Assembly: GCA_023229525.1 (NCBI GenBank)
Contig: JALNZC010000021.1
Location: 5,243-69,242, forward strand
Reading direction: 5' to 3'
DNA length: 64,000 nucleotides
Source of the DNA: Bacteroidales bacterium
Lineage (GTDB): Bacteria > Bacteroidota > Bacteroidia > Bacteroidales > FEN-979
Below, piece after piece: positions 44,729 to 53,165 of the stretch. Each line of letters opens with the position of its first letter. Position 1 is the first letter of the stretch. Both the position numbers and the translations under genes were made by a program. The notes below the pieces were generated by a model. It was not told the DNA's origin. It ran no database searches and saw only the letters and a list, made by a program, of their open reading frames with translations.

Positions 44729-47368
44729 ATGAAGTCCGGTATTTTGTTATCCTCCGTCTTACTTCTGTTTTTTCTCGGTTTTAATTCCTGCCGGCGTGGT
44801 GATCATTTTATATCTGATGAACATTATCGCGAAAAGGTAAGGAATCAGTTTGAGGTACAAAAAAAGCTGGCAAAAAACCGTGCTGAACAATTGTTCCATG
44901 TTTTTGACTCAGATTTGAGCCTGACCGAGAAGGAAGCGCTTGAATTCCTTTTTGCGTATATGTCGTTGAGCGATCTCGCCGATTATGACGGGGAATTTTA
45001 CCTGAAAAATGTTCGTGCTTCTCTTGCAGCCAGGGATACCTTTCCCTGGGGCAAATCCATACCGGAAAACGTTTTTCGCCACTTTGTTCTCCCCGTCAGA
45101 GTAAATAATGAGAACCTGGATTCCTGTCGGTGCCTATTCTTTATGGAATTGAAAGACCGGATCAAGTCGATGACCATGAAAGATGCCGTACTTGAGGTTA
45201 ATCACTGGTGCCATGAAAAGGTGACTTATCGTGGAACCGACGGACGCACTTCTTCTCCGCTGGCAACGGTCAAGACGGCTTTCGGAAGATGCGGGGAAGA
45301 ATCGACCTTCACTACAGCCGCATTAAGGGCTGTGGGAATCCCGGCCCGTCAATGTTACACGCCGCGATGGGCGCATACCGATGATAACCATGCCTGGGTT
45401 GAAGTGTGGGTCGACGGGAAATGGCATTTCATTGGTGCCTGTGAACCGGAAGCTGACCTGGATATGGCGTGGTTCAGTGCACCGGTAAAAAGAGCCATGC
45501 TGGTCAACACCAATGTCTTTGGCGATTATGAAGGCCCCGAAGATATCCTGATCAAAGATCCGCGGTATACGAAGATCAATATTCTTTCAAACTATGCAAC
45601 GACGAAGCGGATCGTCGCAAAAGTGATCGATGAAATGAAACGACCTGTCGGCAGTGCCGTAATCGAGTTCCAGTTGTACAATTATGCTGAATTTTACCCT
45701 TTACATAAAGCCTTTACTGATAAAAACGGTTTGACTTCCTTTATCACCGGATTTGGCGATCTGATTCTCTGGGCGGCTAAAAACGGGAAATTTGGTTATC
45801 GAAAGGTGATGGTAAAAAATACGGATACTGCTGTTATTGAATTAAACAGAAAGCCTGGGGTAACCTATACTGAAGCGTTCGATTTGACTCCTCCGCCTGA
45901 AGTATCAGTGATAAATTCTGTCAGCGATTCCCTGAAAACCCTCAATTCAAAACGGATTGAATTCGAAGACAAAACCCGGGCCAGTTATGAATCGACCTTT
46001 ATCGATTCAGCCAAAACAACGCGTCTTGCTGTGACACTTAAGATTAACACAGATACCTTATGGTATTTTCTGAAGTTGTCGCGCGGCAATTGGCGGGAAA
46101 TTATTGATTTTATTACAGGAACACCAAAAACTTTGAAGTCTCTCATTTTCCCATTGCTTCAAAATATTTCAGAAAAAGACCTTCATGATGTTACTCCTGA
46201 TGTGTTACTTGATAACATAAATAACAGTAAAAAATTCAAGCCACTGACCAATGACAATGAAATTTTCTACAAGTGGGTACTATCACCCCGAGTTGACAAT
46301 GAATGGTTGAAACCCTATAAAGCATATTTTCAGGAAAAGACAGAGTTTGGGAAGATCGAAAAATTCCGGAAAAACCCTGAAGCCCTTATTTCCTGGATAA
46401 AAGCAAACATTATTCTTGATCATGACGCAAATTATTCCGGGGCCCCACTAACACCGATCGGTAGTTTTGAGTTGAAGGTTGCAGATCCCCATTCCGTGGA
46501 TATCCTATTCGTTGGTATGTGCCGGAGTTTCGGCATCCCGGCGCGGCTTGAATCCGGGACCCGTGTTCCCCAATACCTGTTAAATGGAACCTGGAAGGAT
46601 GTATATTTTGAAAAGCAACCCAAGACCTCAAACAAACGGGGCACACTGGTTTTGTCTTCTGATCCGGTGAATGGCAGCGATCCCGGATATTATACTCATT
46701 ATACTATCGAAAAATATTCGGACGGATTTTTTCGCTCCCTTGATTATGAAACTGATCCGCAGATAAAAACTTTTCCTTGTACCCTCCAGGTTACCTCTGG
46801 TTACTATCTCCTTGTTACCGGTAATCGGATTCAGGATGGAATCGTAATGGCCTCTCTCTCGTTTTTTAATGTTAAAGAGGATAAACAAACGGATGCGAAG
46901 ATCATTTTGCGAAAAAACCTTGAATCCCTCCCGGTATTGGGAAATCTTGATCTTAAAACGATCCTGACTAAAGTAACAAGCGGCACTCTAACCAGGGTCA
47001 ATTTGAGGAAAGGAGCAATCCTGGCCATCCTTGAACCGGATAAGGAACCATCCAAACATTTTATCTCTGATCTGAAAATGAATAAACGGGATTTTTCATC
47101 CTGGGGCGGACCTATATTTCTATTATTTACCAATGAAAAGGAGAAGACGGATTTCAAGATAAAAAATGAATCTGAACTTCCATCCGGAATTCAATATGCA
47201 GTGATAGACCCAAATGCCATCGGAAAAATTACCCGGACTCTGAAAACAGGGACCAGTAAGCGGTTGCCTTTGGTGCTTTTTGTGAATCAGAATGGTGATA
47301 TCAATTATTTATCAGAAGGCTACCGGATAGGGATTGGCGATGATCTGAAAAAAATAATCAGAAGGTAA
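44729..47368 (+). CDS. Transglutaminase-like domain lipoprotein
   Basis: 879 residues. The lipobox Cys is at residue 21 (GFNSC, then RRGD). A transglutaminase-like domain spans about 135-260, with the catalytic Cys in FGRCGEEST, the His in DDNHAWVEVWVDG and an acidic partner in the CEPEADLD region. A carboxypeptidase-regulatory-like beta domain follows (about 290-380). A second region at about 560-640 repeats the transglutaminase pattern (FVGMCRSFGIPARLESGT, LNGTWKDVYFE) but lacks the catalytic Cys and His, so it looks degenerate. Such proteins may cut or link peptides at the cell surface. It converges with the next gene, overlapping by 11 bp. Confidence 0.88.
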   Translation: MKSGILLSSVLLLFFLGFNSCRRGDHFISDEHYREKVRNQFEVQKKLAKNRAEQLFHVFDSDLSLTEKEALEFLFAYMSLSDLADYDGEFYLKNVRASLAARDTFPWGKSIPENVFRHFVLPVRVNNENLDSCRCLFFMELKDRIKSMTMKDAVLEVNHWCHEKVTYRGTDGRTSSPLATVKTAFGRCGEESTFTTAALRAVGIPARQCYTPRWAHTDDNHAWVEVWVDGKWHFIGACEPEADLDMAWFSAPVKRAMLVNTNVFGDYEGPEDILIKDPRYTKINILSNYATTKRIVAKVIDEMKRPVGSAVIEFQLYNYAEFYPLHKAFTDKNGLTSFITGFGDLILWAAKNGKFGYRKVMVKNTDTAVIELNRKPGVTYTEAFDLTPPPEVSVINSVSDSLKTLNSKRIEFEDKTRASYESTFIDSAKTTRLAVTLKINTDTLWYFLKLSRGNWREIIDFITGTPKTLKSLIFPLLQNISEKDLHDVTPDVLLDNINNSKKFKPLTNDNEIFYKWVLSPRVDNEWLKPYKAYFQEKTEFGKIEKFRKNPEALISWIKANIILDHDANYSGAPLTPIGSFELKVADPHSVDILFVGMCRSFGIPARLESGTRVPQYLLNGTWKDVYFEKQPKTSNKRGTLVLSSDPVNGSDPGYYTHYTIEKYSDGFFRSLDYETDPQIKTFPCTLQVTSGYYLLVTGNRIQDGIVMASLSFFNVKEDKQTDAKIILRKNLESLPVLGNLDLKTILTKVTSGTLTRVNLRKGAILAILEPDKEPSKHFISDLKMNKRDFSSWGGPIFLLFTNEKEKTDFKIKNESELPSGIQYAVIDPNAIGKITRTLKTGTSKRLPLVLFVNQNGDINYLSEGYRIGIGDDLKKIIRR

Positions 47369-49859
47369 AATTCATGGAGACGAACAGACCAAATTTTGAA
47401 ACATTGGGATTTTGAATATCATCCAGATGGGTCATTCGCCATACCGCATCAATCCTGAAAACCTTAAAAATATTTTCAATCCCGGCACCTGCTTCCCAGT
47501 AAGGTTTTCCTTCAAACGAGCGCATCTGATCCGGGAATAGTGAATAGTTTTGGTTCTTTTCCAGCAGCGTACCGTAGACACACCTCACAGAGAGTACCTC
47601 TCTCCATTTCAGTTTCCTGAAAAGGGGTATGTGGTTGAAAAATAATCCGTCAAAGTGATGGGTATAATAAATGCTGAACCATGTATCGCTGACAAACTCA
47701 TAATAATTCATCAGGTTGGAAGCATCCATATCATAAAGGAAAGTCTGGTTTCCTTCATGGTTCTTTAACAGGGGATAGGGTGAAGTACCCCATATTCTTC
47801 CTGCTTCTAATTTGTATTTTGACCAGCCTATAGTGGTAAAGTTAAACCATTGCTGAATGTTCATCTGCAGTTTTTCGTATTCATAATCGCTTTTGAAGGT
47901 ATTTGGGATACCATAAGCGAAACTTACGGAAATAATAGGATAATTGGAACTGATGGTATACCTGTAAAATTCGGTATTTACGAATTTTTCATGCCACGAT
48001 AACCTGGTATCCAGCCGAATCTCGGATGTATAGATTGAATTCATGAATTCAGGCGCTGCCGGACCTTCGGGAAACACAACAAACCGGGTCATCCCCAAAG
48101 GGAAAATCTCCCGGTGGGTGAAGGTCAGCGTATTGATCAGTCCATTGAACCATTCGTGCTCATAAGCCAGTTTATATTCCCGGACCATGGTCAGTTTATT
48201 GTTTGGTCCCCGGTGGAAGAGTGATGACAGGATATTATCCGTTGAAAATGCAGAAGGACTGAGGCCGAGTTGCTCCAGATCCCATTTGAATGCTGCCGTT
48301 AAGTCCCTTCTTGGATTCTTTCTGAACATATAAATGAGATCGCCTCCGCCTTTGAACTTATTATCGAGGGTGCCGTATGCGAGGTAGCCCTGCAATTGTA
48401 TCTTTTTACTGAAACTGTTGGCAGTTCTTCCTCCTACCCTGAACCTGGCTCCTTCTATAGCATTATAGCTGAACACCTTGAAATAAGGTCCGAGTTCAAA
48501 CTTACCCCAGCTCAAATACCCAGTTGCAATTCCGTAAATTATGTCGGAGTAAGTCCGGAAAGTTGGAATTTTTTTAACGGAATCCACCATTTTATATATT
48601 CCTGCTTCGGTTTCGCTGAGTTTGTCGGGCCTGTTATTGGACCAAAACGCATCATCCTTTTTGTTTGATTCCGGTTCAACAATGACGTTGGAAGGTTGGG
48701 AAAGAAATTTTTCAGTTTCAGGAATGTCAAATTGAAAATCGGAGTAATGAACAGTCCGGTGCGCAAAGAACCCGACCACCTTCCGTGCATTCTCAATGAT
48801 ATTGAAATCCACGGAAAATTTATCCTTTGTGAGAAGCCAGAACCGATTATCGGTCCATTCATATTCCTGCGCAATTGCCAGGTCGTTGATAAAATTGATG
48901 TTGGCGTCGCTTGCAATGCGCATTTCAACCTTTCTTACAGCAAAAGTCGTATCCGTGATCCAGATGTTCCCGGTAAAGGTCAGTTCCTGTTTCCGTTTTG
49001 GCTTGAACATCAGATGGTAGCACCAGTTTTGTCCGATAAAAGATGAATCAACTAGGTAATATTTATATACCTCCAGTCCGAAATCCGAGATAGGGCTTGT
49101 AAAATTTTTATCGAAAATGGAGACATAGTTTTTATAAACATCGACCTCCTGTGACTGATTTCCAAGGAACTGCGATACACTCTGGTTTTCGAGACCGGAG
49201 AGACGGTTAGCTTGAATAATCTCTTTTTTCGACCGGGGTGATTTTCTGTAATAGACATCCGACATAGTCTCTGACAGGAAGACAGGCAGGAAGGATTTAC
49301 CGTTGATGGTGGATGTGTCAATATAGTTCCATACGAATTCAAATGGTTTGAACAGTTTCCTGTTTCTTAGTTTTTCGCTGATATTATTTGCATCGATTTC
49401 AATCTTGGTGTAGGCTTTGTATTGGTATGTGTCGAACGACTGCAGCATATTCGAGTTTTTATGTGCAATAACTTTTTTCAAAATAACATCCGCAGGATTT
49501 CCTTTATAATGGACGACCACTTCCTGCAGGTTATACTGTCGGGGTGTCAGCGAAAAGTCAAGGGTCTGAAACTGATACATACTGATTTTTTTTGTTGAGT
49601 CATAATATCCGAGGAGAGAAGCCTTCAGGCTGTCGGCTTTAACCTTAAATTCCAGAGAATAATTTCCGTTAAAATCAGTCAGAGTTCCCAGTGTCGTTCC
49701 TTTAACTATCATGTTAACAAAAGGGATCGCTTCTCCGGTCGTGGCATCTTTAACATGACCCATGATTTTGGTCACCTGGGATTTTGCCGTCAATGAAAAG
49801 ACGGCAATAAAAAAGAAATAAAGGGGTATTAAAGTTTTTAGCCCCCATTTCTGAAGCAT
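47358..49859 (-). CDS. DUF5686/carboxypeptidase-regulatory-like outer-membrane protein
   Basis: 833 residues. After the signal peptide comes a CarboxypepD_reg-like domain (KIMGHVKDATTGEAIPFVNM, about 30-110), then the DUF5686 core (VVHYKGNPADVILKKVIAHK, with SFLPVFLSETMSDVYYR), and a C-terminal half made of amphipathic strands ending KFGLFVSMNFTF, a barrel-type terminus. Members are large Bacteroidota outer-membrane proteins of unknown role, often near other envelope genes. It starts about 180 bp from the att-like repeat of the mobile element and is the last chromosomal gene before it. Confidence 0.9.
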   Translation of the reverse strand: MLQKWGLKTLIPLYFFFIAVFSLTAKSQVTKIMGHVKDATTGEAIPFVNMIVKGTTLGTLTDFNGNYSLEFKVKADSLKASLLGYYDSTKKISMYQFQTLDFSLTPRQYNLQEVVVHYKGNPADVILKKVIAHKNSNMLQSFDTYQYKAYTKIEIDANNISEKLRNRKLFKPFEFVWNYIDTSTINGKSFLPVFLSETMSDVYYRKSPRSKKEIIQANRLSGLENQSVSQFLGNQSQEVDVYKNYVSIFDKNFTSPISDFGLEVYKYYLVDSSFIGQNWCYHLMFKPKRKQELTFTGNIWITDTTFAVRKVEMRIASDANINFINDLAIAQEYEWTDNRFWLLTKDKFSVDFNIIENARKVVGFFAHRTVHYSDFQFDIPETEKFLSQPSNVIVEPESNKKDDAFWSNNRPDKLSETEAGIYKMVDSVKKIPTFRTYSDIIYGIATGYLSWGKFELGPYFKVFSYNAIEGARFRVGGRTANSFSKKIQLQGYLAYGTLDNKFKGGGDLIYMFRKNPRRDLTAAFKWDLEQLGLSPSAFSTDNILSSLFHRGPNNKLTMVREYKLAYEHEWFNGLINTLTFTHREIFPLGMTRFVVFPEGPAAPEFMNSIYTSEIRLDTRLSWHEKFVNTEFYRYTISSNYPIISVSFAYGIPNTFKSDYEYEKLQMNIQQWFNFTTIGWSKYKLEAGRIWGTSPYPLLKNHEGNQTFLYDMDASNLMNYYEFVSDTWFSIYYTHHFDGLFFNHIPLFRKLKWREVLSVRCVYGTLLEKNQNYSLFPDQMRSFEGKPYWEAGAGIENIFKVFRIDAVWRMTHLDDIQNPNVSKFGLFVSMNFTF

Positions 49860-50030
49860 CGTAGGTTCGGATTATAATTTTAGTAAAGGTGGCAATAATG
49901 TGAATTAAGATTAATTAAACAAATGTACATGACATTTTCTAAATTTCACACAGACACATAAAAATCAAGACCAGATTTATAGGAGAAAATTACAAAAATC
50001 GTCAGACAGTAATTGAGATGTCATGATCAC

Positions 50031-50072
50031 AAAAAGAACAGCCACCTACTGAAAAACACGTAAGTGGCTGTT
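50031..50072 (-). terminator. Chromosomal terminator left behind at the att site
   Basis: Read on the minus strand, the stem AACAGCCACTTAC pairs with GTAGGTGGCTGTT around an 11-base loop, followed by CTTTTT. It lies just outside the left att repeat and is nearly the same stem as the terminator at 57667, so it is probably the original tRNA-Arg terminator. Confidence 0.75.
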
Positions 50073-50078
50073 CATTTT

Positions 50079-50124
50079 GTGACCCCGGAGGGATTCAAAC
50101 CCCCAACCTTCTGATCCGTAGTCA
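50079..50124. other. Left attachment repeat (att), copy of the tRNA-Arg 3' part
   Basis: 46 bases identical to 57708-57753, from the tRNA discriminator base through the T-arm to the anticodon loop. The 5' part of the tRNA is missing here, so this is not a functional tRNA gene. Confidence 0.95.
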
Positions 50125-50255
50125 TAATTTGAATACTTTTCGTTGTTTTATAATATTTGAGTAAATATACGATGTATGTCATGTTTACTGTACATACTGA
50201 TATATTTATTTTTATTTTATATTACTTTTTTGTTGCTTTCTGTATTCAATGTATG

Positions 50256-50263
50256 TATATTTG
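50256..50263 (+). promoter_or_regulatory. Bacteroidota-type promoter for the recombinase
   Basis: TATATTTG matches TAnnTTTG exactly, with a TTG at 50233-50235 twenty bases upstream as a partial -33 box. It is 31 bases before the ATG at 50295, so that ATG is taken as the start. Confidence 0.6.
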
Positions 50264-50294
50264 TATTCAATATTTAAAATTGAAGATAAAAGAC

Positions 50295-51647
50295 ATGGAA
50301 CGGAAACAACGAAAAGAAGTTACAACTGCAATCATGCTGGAAAAAAGAATGCCACGCAAGGGCGGTAATTATCCTGTCAAGTTGAGGGTAACATTTGACC
50401 GGAAGCAAAAATTCTATACGATCCGTTATGTACCCGAGAAAATTGGCGATGATTTCACAGAGAACCAGAAATATTGGTTAAGAAAGAAAGATAAGAGCAT
50501 TTCCATGTCTGAACATGAATTTAAAAAGGTCATGAAGGGCAACTCAATGGAACCATATAAAACAATGACGATATACCTGCAAACACAGGAAGAACAAGCC
50601 CAGACCACTAAGGAAAAGGTCAAACCATTCACGTTTGAAGGATTCGAGGCGGAGTACTTTTCAAAGCCAAAAGATAAAGACGATTTATTTTCAGTAATGG
50701 ATACCACTGGAAAAGAAATGCGCGAAGCTGGCAGGATTAGCACAGCAGTCACTTTTGAATGTGCTCTAAAGTCATTAAAAGATTTTACCGCAAAAGAAAT
50801 ATTCTCATTTGCAAATGTCAACGTGAAGTGGTTAAAAGATTACGAAAAATGGATGCTGGAACCCCGTATCGTTAACATTGGTAAAAAAGTAAAGACAAAG
50901 AACAACAGCCGTACTACTGTAGGTATTTACCTGCGGAATGTGCGAACCGTATTTAATCGGGTTAAACCTGTCGGGGTGCTTTATCCGTTTGGCAAACCTA
51001 AATCTGGTTTGTATGCGATCCCAAAAGGAAAGAACACAAAAAAGGCACTAACCCAGGCTGATGTTGCAAAAATAGCAGGGTATAACGCTATTCAGGGGAC
51101 AGTTGAAGAGAAAAGCCGGGATTTATGGTTATTCAGCTACTTATGTAACGGAATTAACATTAAAGACGTGGTACGATTAAAGTATGCGAACATTGCCGGC
51201 GACAAAATCACATTAATAAGGGCCAAAACAGCCGAGTCAGTGGAAGAGCAAACCACAATAGATATAATCATAACCCGTCAGATCGGCAGGATCATTGACC
51301 GCCATGGCAACAAACCAGGTACGAAGGATCAATATATTTTTGATATACTTCACAATGGCATGACCCCCCAGGATGAATATCGGGCAATTCAACAGGCAGT
51401 CCAAACGATCAACAAAAACATGATCAATGTCTGTAATGCAATCGAAATTGAAAAGGTTACGACCTATACAGCCCGCCACAGTTTTGCAACTGTATTGAAG
51501 CGATCCGGTGCATCAGTTGAGTTTATCAGTGAATCCTTAGGGCATAAGAACAAGCAGACCACGCAAAACTACCTTGCAGGGTTTGAGGATGAAGAAAAGC
51601 GCAAATGGGCTGAAAAACTGCTACCTGATCCAGATTCAGTAAAATAA
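50295..51647 (+). CDS. Tyrosine recombinase (integrase) of the element
   Basis: 450 residues from the ATG at 50295, chosen because a promoter lies just upstream and because the longer frame only adds a hydrophobic stretch unlike any integrase. The N-terminal arm-binding domain starts TAIMLEKRMPRKGGNYPVKL. A SAM-like core follows, then the catalytic domain with YTARHSFAT (Arg II), SLGHKNKQTT (His) and the nucleophile in TQNYLAG. The usual first Arg region reads YLCNGINIKDVVRLK, with Asn in place of Arg, a variant known in many Bacteroidota integrases. It should join the 46-bp att sites. A strong terminator follows. Confidence 0.95.
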   Translation: MERKQRKEVTTAIMLEKRMPRKGGNYPVKLRVTFDRKQKFYTIRYVPEKIGDDFTENQKYWLRKKDKSISMSEHEFKKVMKGNSMEPYKTMTIYLQTQEEQAQTTKEKVKPFTFEGFEAEYFSKPKDKDDLFSVMDTTGKEMREAGRISTAVTFECALKSLKDFTAKEIFSFANVNVKWLKDYEKWMLEPRIVNIGKKVKTKNNSRTTVGIYLRNVRTVFNRVKPVGVLYPFGKPKSGLYAIPKGKNTKKALTQADVAKIAGYNAIQGTVEEKSRDLWLFSYLCNGINIKDVVRLKYANIAGDKITLIRAKTAESVEEQTTIDIIITRQIGRIIDRHGNKPGTKDQYIFDILHNGMTPQDEYRAIQQAVQTINKNMINVCNAIEIEKVTTYTARHSFATVLKRSGASVEFISESLGHKNKQTTQNYLAGFEDEEKRKWAEKLLPDPDSVK

Positions 51648-51670
51648 TATTTATTAAAATTCAGCATGAA

Positions 51671-51695
51671 GGACGGGCCCCCGTCCTTTTTTTTT
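51671..51695 (+). terminator. Rho-independent terminator after the integrase gene
   Basis: Stem GGACGGG/CCCGTCC with a 2-base loop, then nine T. It isolates the integrase transcript from the replication-type genes downstream. The remaining gap up to 51961 is AT-rich with no other gene visible. Confidence 0.9.
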
Positions 51696-51899
51696 CTCAA
51701 ATCCAAAGAATTGAACTTTATTTTTTTGAGCAAACCAGGAGTAGATTTTTTGGAAAAATCAAATATTCCTGATTATATGATATTGATTATCTGTTTGTTG
51801 TAAATATTTGTTACGTTAGAAATTATAAAAACGGTCTTCGTTTCATTTCTTTTCTGCAATATTACGTTGATTTACTGTATGTTAGTGATTTTTTGTGAA

Positions 51900-51931
51900 T
51901 TTGACTTAATTTTCATCATAACCGAAATTTG
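51900..51931 (+). promoter_or_regulatory. Promoter-like pair for the HTH/replication genes
   Basis: TTTG at 51900-51903, a 20-base spacer, then GAAATTTG at 51924-51931 (one mismatch to TAnnTTTG). It lies 30 bases before the first HTH gene. Confidence 0.5.
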
Positions 51932-51961
51932 CAGCAACAAACTATATTAAATAGGCAAAAA

Positions 51962-52147
51962 ATGGGTAAAAAAGAAAAAAACGAACTAATGACAAGAGAT
52001 GAAGTCCAACGGTTATTAAAAGTATCAGGTGTTACATTATCAAAGTTCACAAAATCCGGATGTCTCACTTTTTATAGAATAGGCCGTCGCTATCTGTATG
52101 ACCGGACAGAGATATTAAACGAAATCAGAAATGGTAAAACTGTTTAA
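51962..52147 (+). CDS. Excisionase-type HTH protein (small)
   Basis: 61 residues from the ATG at 51962 (MGKKEKNELMTRDEVQRLL). It is an HTH_17/MerR-like DNA-binding fold: MTRDEVQRLLKVSGVTLSKF forms the helix-turn-helix, and GCLTFYRIGRRYLYDRTEI the wing. Such proteins act as excisionases or small repressors in integrated elements. It is followed 2 bases later by a second HTH gene of the same kind. Confidence 0.85.
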   Translation: MGKKEKNELMTRDEVQRLLKVSGVTLSKFTKSGCLTFYRIGRRYLYDRTEILNEIRNGKTV

Positions 52148-52148
52148 A

Positions 52149-52496
52149 ATGACGAACCCTTTTGAAGAATTGGCAGATAGGTTGGATCGAAGGTTGGATC
52201 GAATTGAAGCCCTATTATTAGAAAAGAGCAACAGCCAGTTGTCAGAATCCATCTTACCAAAAAAAGATGATTTGCTGAATATAAAACAGGCGGCGCAATT
52301 ATTAAATATGGCAAAAGGATCTATATATCAGCTTGTCCATAAAGGAACAGTGCCTTATATGAAACGATCGAAAAAGTTATATTTCTCAGAAAAAGAACTT
52401 CGCCAGTGGCTTCAATCGGGACGACGACAAACAGTTCAGGAAATACAAAAGGAAGCCGTGAACGCATTATCGGTAGAAAAAACTAGAACTGTTTAA
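52149..52496 (+). CDS. Excisionase-type HTH protein with N-terminal coiled coil
   Basis: 115 residues from the ATG at 52149 (MTNPFEELADRLDRRLDRIE). A coiled-coil-like N-terminus is followed by an HTH_17 domain: LLNIKQAAQLLNMAKGSIYQ and the wing TVPYMKRSKKLYFSEKELRQW. It probably binds att or origin DNA and may set direction of recombination or start replication. This type, with a coiled coil before the HTH, is common in Bacteroidota mobile elements. Confidence 0.85.
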   Translation: MTNPFEELADRLDRRLDRIEALLLEKSNSQLSESILPKKDDLLNIKQAAQLLNMAKGSIYQLVHKGTVPYMKRSKKLYFSEKELRQWLQSGRRQTVQEIQKEAVNALSVEKTRTV

Positions 52497-52499
52497 AAT

Positions 52500-52994
52500 A
52501 TGGAGCTCAGTAATATACTAACAAAAAGTAAACTAGCTCTTCAGCTATTAAATCAGGCTGCATATAATACCATGCGATTCAAATATCCACTAATCCAGTC
52601 TGAATTATTACCACGGCCGAAATATTCGGATAAAACCATAAAAGGTCTCACCAGTTGCATTATTGCATATTTAAGGTACAAAGGGAACCAAGCGGAACGG
52701 ATAAGTGTCACAGGCCGCAGAATCGACCAAAGAAAGACCTATGCAGACGTTTTAGGAAACAGTCGACAAATTGGCTCATTCAAGTGGATACCGTCGTCTA
52801 TGCAGACCAGCACATCGGATATTTCCGCAACCATTAAAGGCAGAAGTATTAAAATTGAAGTTAAGGTTGGCGGGGACAAACAAAGACCAGCACAAGTAGA
52901 ATATCAGAAAAAAATTGAAGCCGCCGGCGGGCTTTATGTTATCGCTAACAGTTTTCAGCAGTTTTATGAATGGTATCAATTGACTTTAAAGTAA
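52500..52994 (+). CDS. PD-(D/E)XK-type nuclease-like protein
   Basis: 164 residues. The C-terminal half has the nuclease core: Asp107 in TSDISATIKG, then E120-V-K122 in RSIKIEVKVGGDKQ, with Gln128 and Gln132 following, the spacing of VRR-NUC/Holliday-resolvase-like folds. The N-terminus (1-90) is helical and not recognised, perhaps for DNA binding. The family is inferred from motif spacing. In this context a resolvase or a nicking/processing role in replication or excision is likely. It is 3 bases after the HTH gene, so part of the same operon. Confidence 0.65.
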   Translation: MELSNILTKSKLALQLLNQAAYNTMRFKYPLIQSELLPRPKYSDKTIKGLTSCIIAYLRYKGNQAERISVTGRRIDQRKTYADVLGNSRQIGSFKWIPSSMQTSTSDISATIKGRSIKIEVKVGGDKQRPAQVEYQKKIEAAGGLYVIANSFQQFYEWYQLTLK

Positions 52995-53045
52995 CAAAAA
53001 AACCGGCAGCCATGGCAGGCGTAACCGGGTATAATTTTAAACAGG

Positions 53046-53165
53046 ATGAACAAAGATAATGAATTTACCTATAAATCAAAGAAAGGTAGATTGTTTTCCC
53101 TACAAGAACAATGGATTTGGTGCACTATAGATACAGCCTATTATTGTAAAATTTCAGGGGTATGA
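53046..53165 (+). CDS. Short 39-residue protein coupled to the polymerase-like gene
   Basis: A 39-codon frame (MNKDNEFTYKSKKGRLFSLQ start, then a Trp- and Tyr-rich end). Its TGA overlaps the ATG of the next gene (ATGA at 53162-53165), the pattern of translational coupling, which supports it as real. No homology is known to me. It could be a leader or small partner of the downstream protein. Confidence 0.5.
   Translation: MNKDNEFTYKSKKGRLFSLQEQWIWCTIDTAYYCKISGV

Noticed and set aside
50079..50124. A second tRNA-Arg gene
   Set aside because: Only the 3' part is present; the acceptor 5' strand and D-arm are missing, so it is an att remnant.
50157..50294. N-terminal extension of the integrase with a hydrophobic stretch
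   Set aside because: It starts at a TTG, resembles no integrase N-terminus, and overlaps a good promoter at 50256.
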